Notes under the pieces: model-generated
What the model saw: the letters and a program-made list of their open reading frames with translations, nothing else
The model's database searches: none
What the model was told of the DNA's origin: nothing
Assembly: GCA_963680875.1 (NCBI GenBank)
Contig: OY804590.1
Coordinates: 24,242,640 to 24,306,639 of the forward strand
Direction of reading: 5' to 3'
Origin: Bathymodiolus brooksi
Taxonomy: Eukaryota; Mollusca; Bivalvia; Mytilida; Modiolidae
DNA: 64,000 nt
Translations under genes and position numbers: made by a program
Shown: positions 61,985 through 64,000 of the stretch, piece after piece
How positions within the stretch are numbered: the first letter of the stretch is position 1
Layout of the letters: every line of letters starts with the position of its first letter

Positions 61985-62227
61985 AACTGTGAAAACCGTA
62001 ATGACCCTGACTTGGTACAGGCATTTCTAAAGAAATGGTGGGTTGAATCAGATTTTAAAGCGCCAAACCTCCCGCTTTCATTACGGCTCAAAGGTTCCGG
62101 CTGTCACTATAACAGTATTTATAACAATACTGGAACAAAATAGGCAAAATAGTTGTCAAAGCAGTACTAAATTCAGTGAAGTAAATGTAAATGACACTTT
62201 TACGTCACACATTGATAAAAAAATATT
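61985..62227. repeat. Probable old repeat between the inverted arms, unassigned
   Basis: ccctgacttggtacaggcat and aaatggtgggttgaatc look like a repeat I associate with bivalve genomes, but I cannot confirm the family. Overlapping small open frames are not credible. Confidence 0.35.
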
Positions 62228-62391
62228 TTTGACATGTTAAAACTCACAACATATTATGACTTTCATGAATCATTTCGATTTTAATATGTTTAACAATACA
62301 GATACGATCATACACTTTGGAGGAAGACGGTAATTTATATTCACGAATGCGGGCAATGTTGCACACAATTTATCTGACGCCATTCTTAAAT
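62228..62391 (-). repeat. Unnamed dispersed repeat, minus copy
   Basis: Reverse-complement partner of 60,655-60,811, with the same ends. Confidence 0.75.
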
Positions 62392-62635
62392 GAAACTGGA
62401 GTGTTTTAATGAAAGACCAATAAATAAAGAGACAGGGAATAATATTTTAATATCTAATTTTACAATTTTGTGTACAAAACAAGAAATGAAGAAGTGTGCA
62501 TTAACACGCATCTAAAAAATCGACTAATCTTCACCTATGCAGTCGTATTGTATTTAACCTTACAAGTTATTAAGTTACTGACATTTTCTACTTTGATGGC
62601 ATTTCGATTTTAGCAAATTAAAGAGGCGAAATGCT
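62392..62635. other. No gene seen
   Basis: AT-rich lead-in to the LINE below; no LINE 5' UTR can be recognised. Confidence 0.45.
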
Positions 62636-64000
62636 AGTACATGTACTTGGAATTGTGGTTCAAACGAATCAAGAGGTGCAACAATTTTGCTCGGTAAAAT
62701 TTTTTCCAATGAAGTTAAATTTACATTTTCTGATAATATTGGTTGAGTTATGAAGTGCGAAATAAAAATGGAAACGGTCTTTTTTTTTCAGATTTCCAAT
62801 ATTTACGCCCCGAATATACCGACCGACCAAAAAAACTTATTTGAAGCGCTTCTGAAATCTATTGGAAACCACAATGATGATAGCTTACAACATTATGAAA
62901 TCATTTTGGGGGATTTTAATTGTGTGCTGGACAAAAAACTAGATAGATGCCCTCCACATCGTACTGAAGATAATGGGTTAAATGAATTTAAATTACTCAT
63001 GCACCGACCGACATGATTTATTTGATATATGGAGAAATAATAATCCAAAAACTAAACGATTCAGCTTTCACAGGGGAAATGCAAAATCCCGTATAGATTA
63101 TATTATATGCTCCAACAGCCTTATAAGCAGTAAATTACTCGACTCAAACATAAAGCACTTTCCCTTTAGCGACCATGATATTTGCACAGTTAAAGTAAAA
63201 CAGGAAAACATTGAGAGGGCTCCAGGTATTTGGGTCATGAATTTGAATACTATAAAGTCGGAAACGTTTATTTCGGCTTTTAATACTTGATGGCCTACAT
63301 GGAAAAACCAAATTAACCGCTTTGAAACTATTCAAGAATGGCGGGAAGTTACGAAAACTGAAATAAAATTTTTGACAATTGATATAAATAAACAAATAAA
63401 TAAGGGTAAAAATAAAAGTAACATTGAAAATTTGGAGGAAAAATTTGAACATATTAAATTAAACAACGAGAATAATATTGTTACGAATAATAAAATAGAA
63501 GAAATTGAACGAACTATAAATACTTATTATACTAATAGGACTGAAGCCGCAACAATCCGTTCGAGGATTAAATGGGCAGAGGAAGGGGGGAAATCTACTC
63601 GTTATTTTTTTCACCTCGAAAAAAAAACGTGGACAAGATAAATTGTGGAATAGAATAAAAACATCAGAAGGTCATTACAAATATGATATTGATTCAATAA
63701 TAAATTAACAAGTAAAATTTTACTCTAAGTTATTGACATCAGAGGGATGGGACGAAACATGTGTGAGTAATCTTACACAACATTTACAAGAAAAGTTGAC
63801 CACAGAGGAAAAGGGTGAACTCGACTCAGATGTAGATTCTAATAAAATCGTTAAAGTATTGAAAGTATTAAAATCAAATAAATTTCCTGGTGAGGACGGC
63901 ATTATATCCGAGTTTTATTAACTTTTTGGGGAAACGATTAAAGAGGAATTTATATTACTGCTATGTGAGATTTTCAAAGAAAAGAAAATGAGCAAGTCTC
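62636..64000 (+). pseudogene. L1/Tx1-type LINE ORF2 relic: endonuclease, linker, RT start (cut by window end)
   Basis: The frame from 62,636 (no ATG) reads TWNCGSNESRGATILL, a stop at 62,744-62,746, then ISNIYAPN and ILGDFNCVLD, typical of APE-type endonucleases that nick target DNA for reverse transcription. The N-terminal part of the endonuclease is missing. Near 63,008 a duplicated CCGA shifts the frame. The second frame has SRIDYIICS and FSDHDICTVKV with the catalytic D and H pair. A TGA at 63,288 and an A-run frameshift near 63,620 follow. The linker RSRIKWAEEGGKSTRYFFHL is diagnostic of the L1/Tx1 group. After another stop at 63,706, LKSNKFPGEDGIISEFY marks the start of the RT domain, with a TAA at 63,919. 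The remainder lies beyond the window. At least five lesions make it non-functional. Confidence 0.88.

Overview
This is a eukaryotic, gene-poor, AT-rich window, most likely from a mollusc and probably a bivalve. The species cannot be fixed by reading alone. The assignment rests on many copies of a tRNA-headed SINE of the kind widespread in molluscs, on several non-LTR retrotransposon relics of bivalve type, and on the absence of bacterial gene organisation. I find no intact host protein gene, no rRNA, no true tRNA gene and no CRISPR array. Everything recognisable is a mobile-element relic, a MITE, a SINE or a tandem repeat.

Layout. 1-9,990: SINE copies in both orientations, two families of hAT-like MITEs with 8-bp target duplications, small tandem repeats, a 19-bp-arm hairpin with a third arm copy, and two clusters of perfect ETS, E-box, CRE and NRF1-like motifs (6,150-6,350 and 6,578-6,650) that share an identical 50-bp block. 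9,995-12,858: a reverse-transcriptase element relic on the minus strand, a frameshifted Gypsy-type gag relic with a zinc knuckle on the plus strand, and an approximately 875-bp segment present twice, each copy carrying the same SINE insertion. 12,859-14,801: a broken LINE reverse transcriptase with a Harbinger-type MITE beside it. 15,200-21,000: more MITE copies, a second relic of the minus-strand RT element, minisatellites of about 35 bp and 29 bp, and a long foldback.

21,099-59,017 (about 38 kb, 59% of the window) is one uninterrupted satellite. It is built from 38-bp and 53-bp versions of one monomer that differ by a 15-bp segment. Diagnostic variants recur at exact spacings, which reveals block-specific higher-order repeats of 2,176 bp, about 2,456-2,600 bp, 3,008 bp (with 1,197 and 3,797 bp derivatives) and 1,584-1,599 bp. 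Inverted copies of one PIF/Harbinger-like MITE lie on the two sides of the satellite.

59,018-64,000: an AT-rich flank, a SINE tail, the fourth MITE copy, an unnamed dispersed repeat that forms a near-perfect foldback at 60,768-60,891, and the 5' part of an L1/Tx1-type LINE (endonuclease, linker, start of RT). That LINE is broken by stops and frameshifts and runs off the window end.

The pieces do not form a pathway. The window reads as heterochromatin-like, repeat-driven DNA. The most unusual objects are the hierarchical satellite and the paired promoter-motif clusters.
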